The notes beneath the pieces were generated by a model, which had not been told where the DNA came from, searched no databases, and saw only the letters and a list, made by a program, of their open reading frames with translations. 56,719 bases of DNA, taken from assembly GCA_003165415.1 (NCBI GenBank), contig PLUC01000150.1:1-56719 (forward strand), in the 5' to 3' direction. Below, piece by piece: positions 19,731 through 27,882 of the stretch (positions are counted from its first letter, which is position 1; each line of letters begins with the position of its first letter). The position numbers were made by a program, and so were the translations under genes. This DNA comes from Holophagaceae bacterium. GTDB taxonomy: Bacteria; Acidobacteriota; Holophagae; Holophagales; Holophagaceae.

Positions 19731-20138
19731 ATGCAGGTTCAACCTTACTTGTTCTTCGATGGCCGATGCGAAGAGGCGGTCGAGTTCTACCGCCAGGCCC
19801 TTGGCGCGGAGGTATTGATGCTGATGCGCTTCAAGGACAGTCCCGAGTCCCGGGAGCACGGCATGGCGCCGCCCGGTTCCGGGAACAAGGTGATGCACGC
19901 CAGCTTCCGCATCGGTGGCACCTCGCTGCTGGCCAGCGACGGCCCGTGCCTGGGCCAGCCGGAGTTCCAGGGGTTCTCCCTGTGCCTCACCCCGGCCGAC
20001 GAGGCCGAGGCCCGGCGCATGTTCACGGCCCTGTCCGACGGCGGGAAGGTGAGCCAGCCCTTGATCCGGACCTTCTTCGCCTCCAGCTTCGGCATGGTCA
20101 CGGACCGCTTCGGGGTGTCGTGGATGCTGTACCTCTAG
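19731..20138 (+). CDS. VOC-family protein, PhnB/YjdN-like
   Basis: 135 residues from ATG 19731, with GGAGG five bases upstream. It is a vicinal-oxygen-chelate fold protein of the PhnB/3-demethylubiquinone-9-methyltransferase-like type: VQPYLFFDGRCEEAVEFYRQALGAE, then GNKVMHASFRIGGTSLLASDG, and FGMVTDRFGVSWMLYL at the end. Members lack a known enzymatic role in most cases; some bind metals or confer resistance to small molecules. It follows the CocE pair after 38 bases and may be in the same transcript. Confidence 0.85.
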   Translation: MQVQPYLFFDGRCEEAVEFYRQALGAEVLMLMRFKDSPESREHGMAPPGSGNKVMHASFRIGGTSLLASDGPCLGQPEFQGFSLCLTPADEAEARRMFTALSDGGKVSQPLIRTFFASSFGMVTDRFGVSWMLYL

Positions 20139-20217
20139 CAGCCGTTATGGAGCTTGCTCCATCACGGCAGCTGTGCCCAGCCGAACGCTTGATCCAAACG
20201 TGATCCAGCGGTGCTGA

Positions 20218-20949
20218 TCAGATCCTGAGGTTGGCCAGGTGCTCCGCGCTGGTGATGGGGACGTTGGGCTCGTCGTGGATGACCTGGCCGTCCAGCAGCT
20301 TGATGATTCGGTGGGCGTGGCGGGCGATGTCCTCTTCGTGGGTCACCAGGATGATGGTGTTGCCGCGCTGGAACAGCTCCTCGAACAGGTTCATGATCTC
20401 CACGCTGGTCTTGGTGTCCAGGGCCCCGGTGGGCTCGTCGGCCAGGAGGATGGAAGGGTTGTTCACCAGGGCCCGGGCGATGGCCACCCGCTGGCGCTGG
20501 CCCCCCGAGAGCTGGTTGGGCATGTGGTCCGCCCGGAGGGCCAGCCCCACGTTGTCCAGGGCCTGCAGCGCCTGCCTGTGCCGGTCCCGGGCGTGAATGC
20601 CGGCGTAGATCAGCGGCAGTTCCACGTTCTGCAGGGCCGTGGTGCGGGCCAGGAGATTGAAGGTCTGGAACACGAACCCGATCTCCTCGTTGCGGATGCT
20701 CGCCAGGGCGTCGTCGGACATGGCCGAAGCCAGCTTGCCGTTCAGGTGGTAGTCGCCGCTGGTGGGCGTGTCCAGGCAGCCGATGATGTTCATCATGGTG
20801 GACTTGCCCGACCCGGACGGCCCCATGATCGCGACGTACTCGCCCCGGTGGATATCCAGCGTCACCCCGTCCAGGGCCCGCACTTCCATGTCGCCCATCT
20901 GATAGGACTTCTTGATGTCGGATAGGCGAATCAGGGGGGCGTCTGCCAT
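20218..20949 (-). CDS. ABC transporter ATP-binding protein, MacB/LolD type
   Basis: 243 residues with Walker [11 protein letters not shown]-loop FQTFNLL, signature [15 protein letters not shown], Walker [13 protein letters not shown] and the H-loop THEEDIA. The N-terminal [23 protein letters not shown] and the overall form match the MacB/LolD/YknY group, which drives mechanotransmission-type exporters. Those ATPases normally lie beside a MacB-like permease and often a MacA-type adaptor. Neither is present on either side, so the permease must be encoded elsewhere. Confidence 0.9.
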   Translation of the reverse strand: MADAPLIRLSDIKKSYQMGDMEVRALDGVTLDIHRGEYVAIMGPSGSGKSTMMNIIGCLDTPTSGDYHLNGKLASAMSDDALASIRNEEIGFVFQTFNLLARTTALQNVELPLIYAGIHARDRHRQALQALDNVGLALRADHMPNQLSGGQRQRVAIARALVNNPSILLADEPTGALDTKTSVEIMNLFEELFQRGNTIILVTHEEDIARHAHRIIKLLDGQVIHDEPNVPITSAEHLANLRI

Positions 20950-21095
20950 GGGAGTGCCTCGAAAGGACCTTGCCTCAGATCATGATGCCGGGAAAGCCCG
21001 GACCCGGCCAGCGGGCCTGGATGGGGCCGCACGAGGGGTTGGACCCCGGGGGCCGGACGATTGTTGAGGGCTCCCATGCACCGGTTGATCCTGGG
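20950..21095 (-). other. Leader region between candidate small RNA and ABC ATPase gene
   Basis: About 146 bases rich in G and C runs, with no convincing ORF. Upstream of the ATPase ATG the minus strand reads CGAAAGG/GCCTTG-like sequence without a strong SD. It may be the distal part of a leader if the terminator at 21096-21132 is an attenuator. Confidence 0.35.
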
Positions 21096-21132
21096 CAAAA
21101 CGAAAGACCCCCGCTTCCAGGAAGAGGGGGTC
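21096..21132 (-). terminator. Intrinsic terminator of candidate small RNA
   Basis: On the minus strand GACCCCC-TC-TTCC-T-GGAA-GC-GGGGGTC, followed by TTTCGTTTTG. A strong, nearly continuous stem and a T-rich tail, on this strand only. Confidence 0.75.
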
Positions 21133-21180
21133 GGAAATTACCCTGGGGACTTGCGTGGCAGAGGACCTACCAGGGTGCGC
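21096..21180 (-). ncRNA. Candidate small RNA (about 84 nt) or attenuated leader
   Basis: On the minus strand a promoter (TTGTCG-17-TATGCT) is followed by a short segment. Its ends ACCCTGG (21170-21176) and CCAGGGT (21140-21146) can form a stem. A complete intrinsic terminator (21096-21132) follows. There is no ORF. It does not contain the conserved loop of SRP RNA or any riboswitch core I can recognise. It is either an independent small RNA or a leader controlling the ABC ATPase gene about 150 bases downstream. Confidence 0.5.
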
Positions 21181-21186
21181 GTTGCT

Positions 21187-21215
21187 AGCATAGGCCCCAC
21201 AATGGGATTCGACAA
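21187..21215 (-). promoter_or_regulatory. Promoter of candidate small RNA
   Basis: Minus strand TTGTCG (21215-21210) and TATGCT (21192-21187) with a 17-base spacer. The start would be near 21180, about 84 bases before the terminator T-run. Confidence 0.5.
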
Positions 21216-21242
21216 GGACAACCTGATTCTGCATATTTTTCA

Positions 21243-21326
21243 ATCGAATATCGGCAATCACCCTTAATTTTATGACAGCAGACCATTTGTGACCGATTAC
21301 CGGTGACTTTCCCATCGATATTCGAT
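21243..21326. promoter_or_regulatory. Spaced 11-bp inverted repeat upstream of the CoA-transferase gene
   Basis: ATCGAATATCG at 21243-21253 and its exact complement CGATATTCGAT at 21316-21326, separated by 62 bases of AT-rich DNA, 48 bases before the CoA-transferase ATG. The spacing suits a DNA-looping repressor or two dimer half-sites. The region 21190-21373 otherwise holds only AT-rich promoter-like sequence. Confidence 0.4.
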
Positions 21327-21373
21327 AAAATAATCACGATAAAAAGCATTCGCTCTCTTCATTCGAGGCCCAA

Positions 21374-22864
21374 ATGAACGCTAAGCTCGCTTCCCGAACC
21401 ATGACGGCCCAGGAGGCCGCTGAACTCATCCACCATGGCGATGTGATCGGCGCCAGCGGGTTCACGCCCTCCGGCTATCCGAAGGTCATTCCCGTGGCCC
21501 TGGCGGCGCGGGCGGTCCAGGCGCACGAGGCGGGCCTGCCGTTCCAGGTTTCCCTGTACACCGGCGCCAGCACCGGCGACGAACTGGACGGGGTCCTGGC
21601 CCGGGCCAAGGCCCTGTCCCGCCGGCTGCCCTACCAGTCCAACGCCGATGTGCGGGCCGGCATCAACGCGGGCGAGATCGAGTTCACCGACATGCACCTG
21701 TCCCACGTGGGCCAGATGGTCCGCTGGGGCTTCCTGCCCAAGCCCACGGTGGCGCTGGTGGAGGCGGTGGACGTCACGGCGGACGGGCGCATCTACCTGT
21801 CGGCCTCCGGCGGCGCCTCCGCTTCCTACCTGCAGACCGCGGACCGGATCCTGATCGAGCTCAATGCGTTCTACGGGCACGGCCTGAAGGGCTACCACGA
21901 TGTCTACATCCCCGAGGACATGCCCAACCGCCAGACCATCCCCCTGCTCCATGCCGGGGACCGCATCGGCACCGACTACGTGCAGGTGGATCCGGCCAAG
22001 ATCATGGCGATCGTGGAGACCAACCTGGCGGACCGCAGCGGCGCCTTCCGGGAACCCGACGAGGCTTCCAAGACCATCGCCAGCCACATCCTGGAATTCC
22101 TCAAGCGCGAAAAGAAGCTGGGCCGGCTCAACGGCGACCAGCCCTACCAGTCCGGGGTGGGCAACGTGGCCAACGCGGTGCTCGGCAGCATGGCCAGCGA
22201 TCCGGCCCAGCCGCCGGTGTCGATCTTCACCGAAGTGATGCAGGACTCCGTGGTCCAGCTGCTGCTGAACGACAAGCTGGTGGTGGCCTCCGGGGCCGCC
22301 ATGACCCTGTCCCCGGCCTGCCAGACCCTGTTCAAGGCCAACATGGACGCCTGGCGGGACAAGTTCGTGATCCGCCAGATGGAGATCTCCAACAGCGCCG
22401 GCCTGGCCCGGCGCCTGGGCATCATCGCCATGAACACCGCCCTGGAGATGGACATCTTCGGCAACGTCAATTCCACCCACGTCATGGGCACCAAGATGAT
22501 GAACGGCATCGGCGGCTCCGGGGACTTCACCCGCAACGCCTTCCTGCCGATCTTCATGACCCCGTCCACGGCCAAGGGCGGCGCCATCTCCTCCATCGTG
22601 CCCATGGTCACCCACGTGGACCACACCGAGCACGACACCATGGTCTTCGTCACCGAGCAGGGCCTGGCCGACGTGCGCGGCATGGGCCCCGAGCGGCGTG
22701 CGAGGGAGATCATCGAGAAGTGTGCCCACCCCGACTACCGTCCGCTGCTCCTGGACTACCTGGAGGAAGGCCTGCGCAACGGCTCCCGCCACACCCCGGT
22801 GACCCTGGGGCGGGCTTTCGAATTCCACAAGCGGTTCCTGGAAACCGGGAGCATGATGAGCTAG
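21374..22864 (+). CDS. Acetyl-CoA hydrolase/transferase family, candidate succinyl-CoA:acetate CoA-transferase
   Basis: 496 residues, right for the Cat1/AarC/SCACT family. The N-terminal half has ELIHHGDVIGASGFTPSGYPK and YTGASTGDELDG. The C-terminal half carries the catalytic glutamate in SIFTEVMQDSVVQLL, the GNVNSTHVMGTKMMNGIGGSGDF glycine-rich CoA site and VTEQGLADVRGMGP. The enzyme moves CoA between an acyl-CoA and acetate, or hydrolyses acetyl-CoA, in acetate use or overflow. Acetate kinase is encoded about 22 kb away, so both ends of acetate metabolism are represented. The AT-rich upstream region with an inverted repeat suggests regulation. Confidence 0.92.
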   Translation: MNAKLASRTMTAQEAAELIHHGDVIGASGFTPSGYPKVIPVALAARAVQAHEAGLPFQVSLYTGASTGDELDGVLARAKALSRRLPYQSNADVRAGINAGEIEFTDMHLSHVGQMVRWGFLPKPTVALVEAVDVTADGRIYLSASGGASASYLQTADRILIELNAFYGHGLKGYHDVYIPEDMPNRQTIPLLHAGDRIGTDYVQVDPAKIMAIVETNLADRSGAFREPDEASKTIASHILEFLKREKKLGRLNGDQPYQSGVGNVANAVLGSMASDPAQPPVSIFTEVMQDSVVQLLLNDKLVVASGAAMTLSPACQTLFKANMDAWRDKFVIRQMEISNSAGLARRLGIIAMNTALEMDIFGNVNSTHVMGTKMMNGIGGSGDFTRNAFLPIFMTPSTAKGGAISSIVPMVTHVDHTEHDTMVFVTEQGLADVRGMGPERRAREIIEKCAHPDYRPLLLDYLEEGLRNGSRHTPVTLGRAFEFHKRFLETGSMMS

Positions 22865-22874
22865 GTAGTGCTCC

Positions 22875-23675
22875 ATGCAGCGCAGATCGTTCTTGAAGGG
22901 TGCCGGGGTTGTCACCTTCCTCATCGCGGGTGGCGCGGGTGGAAATCAGCCGCTGCATCCAGGAACTGGACGACCTTTACGAAGCCATCCCGCGGCGCCA
23001 CACCAACCGCGGCCCCTACCTCCCGCACCGGCCGTTCCCTCCCCCATTCATGGACGCCCTGGGCCACCTGACCAGCGACGAACCGGATGTCCGGTTTTTT
23101 CTCCGTACCGCCGAAGCGGACCGGAAGCGGATGGTGGACCTGAGCTCCGCCGCCAACCTCGAACTCTATTCCGACCCGGAGATCATCCGCGACAACGAAC
23201 GCTGGCTCCGGCTCAGCTGGAACGAGGTCCAGGAACATCGTGACGGCCTTACCGTGGAGGCCTTCGGGCTGCCCTCCTTCATGACCGGCGCAGCCAAGAT
23301 GATGCCCGCGTGGATGCTGCGGCGGGCCGCGGCGAGCGGGGCCAGGCGCGGCTATGCCGACCTGATGTCCAGCGCGCCGCTGATCGGCATCATCGCCGTG
23401 CGTGACCGCTATGACCGGGAACAATGTCTCCGGGCGGGGCGCATCTGCTGGCCACCGTTCACGGGCTGGCCGGGCGGCCCTGCAACGAGGCGGTGGAAAT
23501 GATCGACCACGAAAAGGCCCTGGGGAAACCGGCCCGAGAGGCGGGCCTGCTGGCCGAAATCACCGGCGACCCCACCTGGCAGCCAACCTTGGTCTTCTAC
23601 ATGGGTTACCCGGCACTGACGGCCCATGCCAGCCCGAGGTGGCCCGTGGAGCAGGTGGTGCTTAAAACGGCTTGA
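22875..23675 (+). pseudogene. Decayed Tat-exported nitroreductase-like (Acg-family) gene
   Basis: ATG 22875 begins a twin-arginine signal (MQRRSFLKGAGVVTFLIAGG). From about 22935 the homology continues in the next frame (RCIQELDDLYEAIPRRHTNRGPY...), which is the middle of Acg-type nitroreductases. Roughly the first hundred residues of that domain are missing. Near 23440 it shifts frame again (AGR to HLLATVHGLAGRPCNEAVEMIDHEKALG) and runs to TGA 23675, with the expected C-terminus PTLVFYMGYPALTAHASPRWPVEQVV. An internal deletion and two frameshifts make this a clear pseudogene. It follows the CoA-transferase by ten bases. Confidence 0.8.
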
Positions 23676-23787
23676 ACTGGCGCAGGGTCCGCGTCCGTCG
23701 GGTCGATGGTTGGGGCCATGAGCATAGATGAATTTGCAATAGCGGTCACAGTAACACAATCAATGTAACCAAAGGGTTTGTGGATGC

Positions 23788-26184
23788 ATGATGATGAAAA
23801 ATCACCCAAAGAATATGCTGGAAGCCCCCCCTTCGGCGGCCAGTCCTTCTGTGGACTTCAAAGCCGCGTTCGAAGCGTGCCCGCATCCTGCCGTCATCCT
23901 TCAGGCAGATGTACATTTCCCGGTTGCCGCAGTGAACGACCGCTACCTGGATGCGACCTGCACCCGGCGCGAGGAGCTTGTCGGACGCAGCATCTTCGAT
24001 GTGTTCCGTGACGATCCGAACGATCCCAAGGCGGTCTTCGCCGGCGAGCTGCGGACCTCTCTGGCACAGGTGATGCGGGACAAGGTGGCGGATGTCATGG
24101 GCGTGGTGGGAATTGACATTCCACCCAGGAATGGCTGTGAAGATACCAAAACGAGGTATTGGAGCCCGGTCAACACCCCTGTGCTCGGGGCCGATGGAAC
24201 CCTTTCTCACATCCTGCACAATTTCGAGGACATCACGGATACCGTGAATGTCCCTGAATGGGCCGCGGTCGCGTTGCCGCGCTCCCCGAAAAGGCGGTCC
24301 GAATCGTTGGCGACAGCGGAGGCGGAGGTCCGCCACCAGTCGGCAGAGTTGCAGGATGCCAACCGGGGGTTGAAGGCGGCCATGCAGGAGTCCGGGGTTC
24401 GGGAGGCCGGGCTCACCCGCATGAATGTCCGACTTCAGGAACTTGACCGGGCCAGGTTCGACTTCCTGTCCAACCTGAGCCACGAGATCCGCACGCCCTT
24501 GAACGCGATCCTGGGACTCACCCAGGTGGTCCTGGATTCAGAGCTCAACCCTCAGCAGTCGGATTACCTGAAGAAGGTGCGCTCTTCCTCCGTGGGCTTG
24601 CTCGGCATCATCAACCAGGTGCTTGACTACTCCAGACTGGAGGCGGGCCAACTCGAACTGGAGGCCAGGGACTTTTCCTTGGACGAACTGCTGCACTCCA
24701 TCGCGGGGATGTTCCCTGGCGCTTTCGAAAACAAGGATATCGAGCTGGTTTTCGAGGGGCTGCCCCAGGTTCCCAGGATGCTCAACGGAGATGCCCACCG
24801 GCTCGGCCAAGTGCTGAACAACCTGGTGGGCAACGCCATGAAGTTCACCGAACATGGGGAAGTCCGGGTCCAGATCCACGCGCTGAACAAGAATCCCAAG
24901 GAGGTGCCCCTGAGGATTTCGGTCCGGGACACCGGCATCGGCATGACCCCCGGCCAGATGAAACGGTTGTTCAAGCCCTTTTCCCAGGCCGATGCTTCCA
25001 CCACCCGCAGGTTCGGTGGGACAGGGCTTGGCCTGGCTCTCAGCCGCCGCCTGGTGGAACGGATGGGGGGCACCCTGCACGTCAAAAGTGTCCTGGGAGA
25101 GGGCAGCACCTTCACCTTCACGGTCAGGTTGAGCCCTGCCAAGGACCCGACCCTGGGGGCTTTTGCCGGAAACCTTAAAAAAATGCGGACCCTGATCGTG
25201 GACGATCAGGAGTCGGCGTTGGTGGCTCTGAGTGAATTACTTGCCAGTTGGGGTTTCCCGGTTTCCGCGGCACATACAGGCAAGGAGGCGCTCACCATGA
25301 AGCTCGACGGCGTCCAGTCTGGCAACCCCTTCGAATTGTTCCTCATCGATTGGAAGATGCCGGTCATGGACGGGTTCGAAGCGGCGGAGCGGATTCATGC
25401 GCAGGAAGGCAAAGAGGGACTGACTATCATTGCCATGACGGCAGCAGGACTGATTCAGGACCGGAGCGCCACCGCCGCCGCAGGCATGATCGACCATATC
25501 CCCAAGCCCATTTGCATCCAGGAACTGGTCTCCACTTTACTCCGGCACATTCCCCATGCCGAACCGCCGAAGACGCGGATGGGGCGGCCTGAAGAGCCGG
25601 ACGATGCCCCCCGTTCCGGCCTGGACCTGGAGTCTGCCGCCAGGCGGATGGGCGGGGATCTGCCCCTCCTGCACCGCGCCATGATGAACTTCCTTCGGGA
25701 CCATCACGATCTGGACCAGAAGCTCGGGGCCTGCCTTTCAGCCAACGGCAAGGAAGAGGCCGTCAGGTTGCTGCATACCCTCCGAGGGCACGCTGGGACG
25801 ATCGGCGCGGCCAAGCTCCAGCGACTGTCCGGCCAGCTTGAAGGCGAACTTCGCGCTGCCCTGCCCCTGGCAACCCGGAAGCCCTTCGAGGATGCCCTCG
25901 AGGAGGTGCTGAGCGCCCTCCGGGCCATTCCGGAGCCTCTGGGCCCCTTGCAGGAAGGCACCCCCCACGAGCCAGGGCGGACCCGACGACTCCTTGGACA
26001 AGCTCGAACCCTTCTGGAGAATTCGGCCTATGTTCCTCGAGCGCTCCAGGACGAGATCCGGGTGGATTTGACGGGCTATGTGGACGAGCCCACGCTGGAT
26101 GACCTGTTCGGGCAGGTTCAGAACTTCCGGTATTCCCAGGCAAAGGTCGCCCTCGAGCGGATCGCCTGCGCATTGCCATTCTGA
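23788..26184 (+). CDS. Hybrid sensor histidine kinase (PAS, HisKA, HATPase, REC, HPt)
   Basis: 798 residues, no membrane segments, so cytoplasmic. A PAS domain lies at about 25-150 (AVILQADVHFPVAAVNDRYLD...), a coiled linker at 170-220, and the phosphoacceptor His232 in FLSNLSHEIRTPLNAILG. The ATPase domain has N-box VLNNLVGNAMKFTEHG, G1 RDTGIGM and G2 GGTGLGLALSRRLVERMGG. A receiver domain (LIVDDQESA..., Asp in LFLIDWKMPVMDG) and an HPt domain with RLLHTLRGHAGTIGA follow. It is a complete four-step phosphorelay in one chain. Codon use is noticeably less GC-biased than in flanking genes, suggesting acquisition. The REC-GGDEF-REC gene 23 bases downstream is the probable output. Confidence 0.92.
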   Translation: MMMKNHPKNMLEAPPSAASPSVDFKAAFEACPHPAVILQADVHFPVAAVNDRYLDATCTRREELVGRSIFDVFRDDPNDPKAVFAGELRTSLAQVMRDKVADVMGVVGIDIPPRNGCEDTKTRYWSPVNTPVLGADGTLSHILHNFEDITDTVNVPEWAAVALPRSPKRRSESLATAEAEVRHQSAELQDANRGLKAAMQESGVREAGLTRMNVRLQELDRARFDFLSNLSHEIRTPLNAILGLTQVVLDSELNPQQSDYLKKVRSSSVGLLGIINQVLDYSRLEAGQLELEARDFSLDELLHSIAGMFPGAFENKDIELVFEGLPQVPRMLNGDAHRLGQVLNNLVGNAMKFTEHGEVRVQIHALNKNPKEVPLRISVRDTGIGMTPGQMKRLFKPFSQADASTTRRFGGTGLGLALSRRLVERMGGTLHVKSVLGEGSTFTFTVRLSPAKDPTLGAFAGNLKKMRTLIVDDQESALVALSELLASWGFPVSAAHTGKEALTMKLDGVQSGNPFELFLIDWKMPVMDGFEAAERIHAQEGKEGLTIIAMTAAGLIQDRSATAAAGMIDHIPKPICIQELVSTLLRHIPHAEPPKTRMGRPEEPDDAPRSGLDLESAARRMGGDLPLLHRAMMNFLRDHHDLDQKLGACLSANGKEEAVRLLHTLRGHAGTIGAAKLQRLSGQLEGELRAALPLATRKPFEDALEEVLSALRAIPEPLGPLQEGTPHEPGRTRRLLGQARTLLENSAYVPRALQDEIRVDLTGYVDEPTLDDLFGQVQNFRYSQAKVALERIACALPF

Positions 26185-26207
26185 ACAGGTTTGGGGGGAG
26201 CGCAAGG

Positions 26208-27773
26208 ATGACCATGGCCGGTTTGAAACCACTCGTGCTGATTGTGGATGATTCACCCGCTACCGTTGAGATATTGGGTCAGGTCCTGGGCAAGGACAAT
26301 CGGATCGAGCAGGCCGTCGATGGGGCCGAGGCGCTGCAACGCGTTCAATCCGGCGAGAAACCCGACCTCATCCTTCTTGACGTGGTGATGGCCGGAATGG
26401 ACGGCTATGAGGTCTGCGAACGGCTGCGGGCGAACCCGCATACCCAGGACATCCCCGTGATTTTTCTCACGGTGCGGGAGGAGGCGCAGGATCAGGAACG
26501 GGGCTTCGCCGCCGGCGGCGTGGACTACATCGCAAAACCCATCGAACCGCTGGTGGTTTGCGCCAGGGTGCGAACCCAGATCAGGCTCAAGCAACGCGCC
26601 GAACTCCTTGAATCGCTGGTTTCCGTCGACGCCCTTACAGGCGTTCCCAACCGGAAGGCGTTCGACCATTACCTGGAAACGGAGTGGAAGCGGGCTTCGC
26701 GAGGGCACTATCCGCTGGCCCTTCTCATCCTCGATGTGGACTGTTTCAAGGAGTTCAATGAGAACCAAGGGCATGAGGCCGGCGATGATTGCCTGCGCAA
26801 AATCGCCCATTCCTTGAGGGGATCACTGCTGCGTCCACAGGACTTCCTGGCCAGGTACGATGGCGGGGCCTTCGCCGCCATCCTGCCCGTATGCGACGTG
26901 CAAGGCGCGTGCAAGGTGGGGGAACAACTCCGGGTGGCTGTTGAAGCCTTGAACATCCCCAATCCCCGCTCTTCGTTTGCCGAGCATGTGACCATCAGCA
27001 TTGGCCTGGCAGCGTCGATCCCATGCCAGGAGGACTCCCCTTTGGCGTTGGCTGAATGGGCGGACAAGAGCCTGCATCAGGCCAAACGCTCGGGGCGCAA
27101 TAAGGTCGGAAGGGGGTCGACCCCTTGCGGGGATATCAGTCTGGCGAGCCTGGCAACGGCCGAAGAACCCGCCGTCAAGAAGCCCACCCTCCTCATCGTG
27201 GACGATTCACCCTCGGAATTGGAATTCGTGGCTGAATGCCTTGGGCCTGAATTCACCATCCTCGTCGCTCCCGATGGCCAAAAGGCTCTGGAAGTGGTTG
27301 CTCATCGAATGCCTGACCTGGTGCTGCTTGATGTGGTGATGCCCGGAATGGACGGGTATGAGGTTTGTCGCAGATTCAAAGCCGATCCCAGGCTCGAGTC
27401 GATCCCGATCATCTTCCTGACGGTCTTGGATCAGGCCATCCCCGAGGCCCAGGGCCTGGCCCTGGGCGCCGTCGACTACATCTCCAAGCCGGCAAACCCT
27501 GAACTCATACAGCTCCGGGTTCGCACCCACCTGCGCATTAAACAGCTCTATGAGCGGGAATGCGCACTGGTCAAGCTACTGCGGACATCCTTGGCAGATG
27601 TCACTGAATTACAGGGGCTGCTGCCCATGTGCGCCTGGTGCCAGAAAGTCCGCAATGATCAGGGTTACTGGGAGGGGCTGGCAGCCTATATCAGCAATCA
27701 CACCGGCACCACCTGGACCCATGGGATCTGCCCCGATTGCCAGTACAAGCTTCTGCATGATCCCACTGCCTAG
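26208..27773 (+). CDS. REC-GGDEF(degenerate)-REC response regulator with C-terminal Cys motif
   Basis: 521 residues. First receiver domain at about 8-125 with Asp58 (LILLDVVMAGMDGYEV), then a diguanylate-cyclase domain at about 135-305. The domain keeps the metal-binding LLILDVDCFKEFNE, but its active-site motif at 218-222 reads DGGAF instead of GGDEF, so cyclase activity is unlikely. A second receiver follows (LVLLDVVMPGMDGYEV). The C-terminus has CAWCQKVRNDQGYWEG and HGICPDCQYKL, a paired-cysteine motif common at the ends of sensory proteins and likely a small zinc knuckle. It presumably receives phosphate from the hybrid kinase upstream. Codon use matches that gene. Confidence 0.88.
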   Translation: MTMAGLKPLVLIVDDSPATVEILGQVLGKDNRIEQAVDGAEALQRVQSGEKPDLILLDVVMAGMDGYEVCERLRANPHTQDIPVIFLTVREEAQDQERGFAAGGVDYIAKPIEPLVVCARVRTQIRLKQRAELLESLVSVDALTGVPNRKAFDHYLETEWKRASRGHYPLALLILDVDCFKEFNENQGHEAGDDCLRKIAHSLRGSLLRPQDFLARYDGGAFAAILPVCDVQGACKVGEQLRVAVEALNIPNPRSSFAEHVTISIGLAASIPCQEDSPLALAEWADKSLHQAKRSGRNKVGRGSTPCGDISLASLATAEEPAVKKPTLLIVDDSPSELEFVAECLGPEFTILVAPDGQKALEVVAHRMPDLVLLDVVMPGMDGYEVCRRFKADPRLESIPIIFLTVLDQAIPEAQGLALGAVDYISKPANPELIQLRVRTHLRIKQLYERECALVKLLRTSLADVTELQGLLPMCAWCQKVRNDQGYWEGLAAYISNHTGTTWTHGICPDCQYKLLHDPTA

Positions 27774-27882
27774 CCGTCGCCGCGGGACTTGGCTGGATGG
27801 CCGCCCGTGCGGACCCGCTCTGGCGTGGAGACGAGGGGACGGCACTCGATCCTGCCATCGACAGATTTTTTCGCAACGCTAA

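Noticed and set aside
21096..21180. Signal recognition particle RNA or a known riboswitch
   Set aside because: The conserved SRP loop (GGAAGGAAGCAG-like) and the cores of TPP, cobalamin, SAM, c-di-GMP and ZTP riboswitches that I know are absent.
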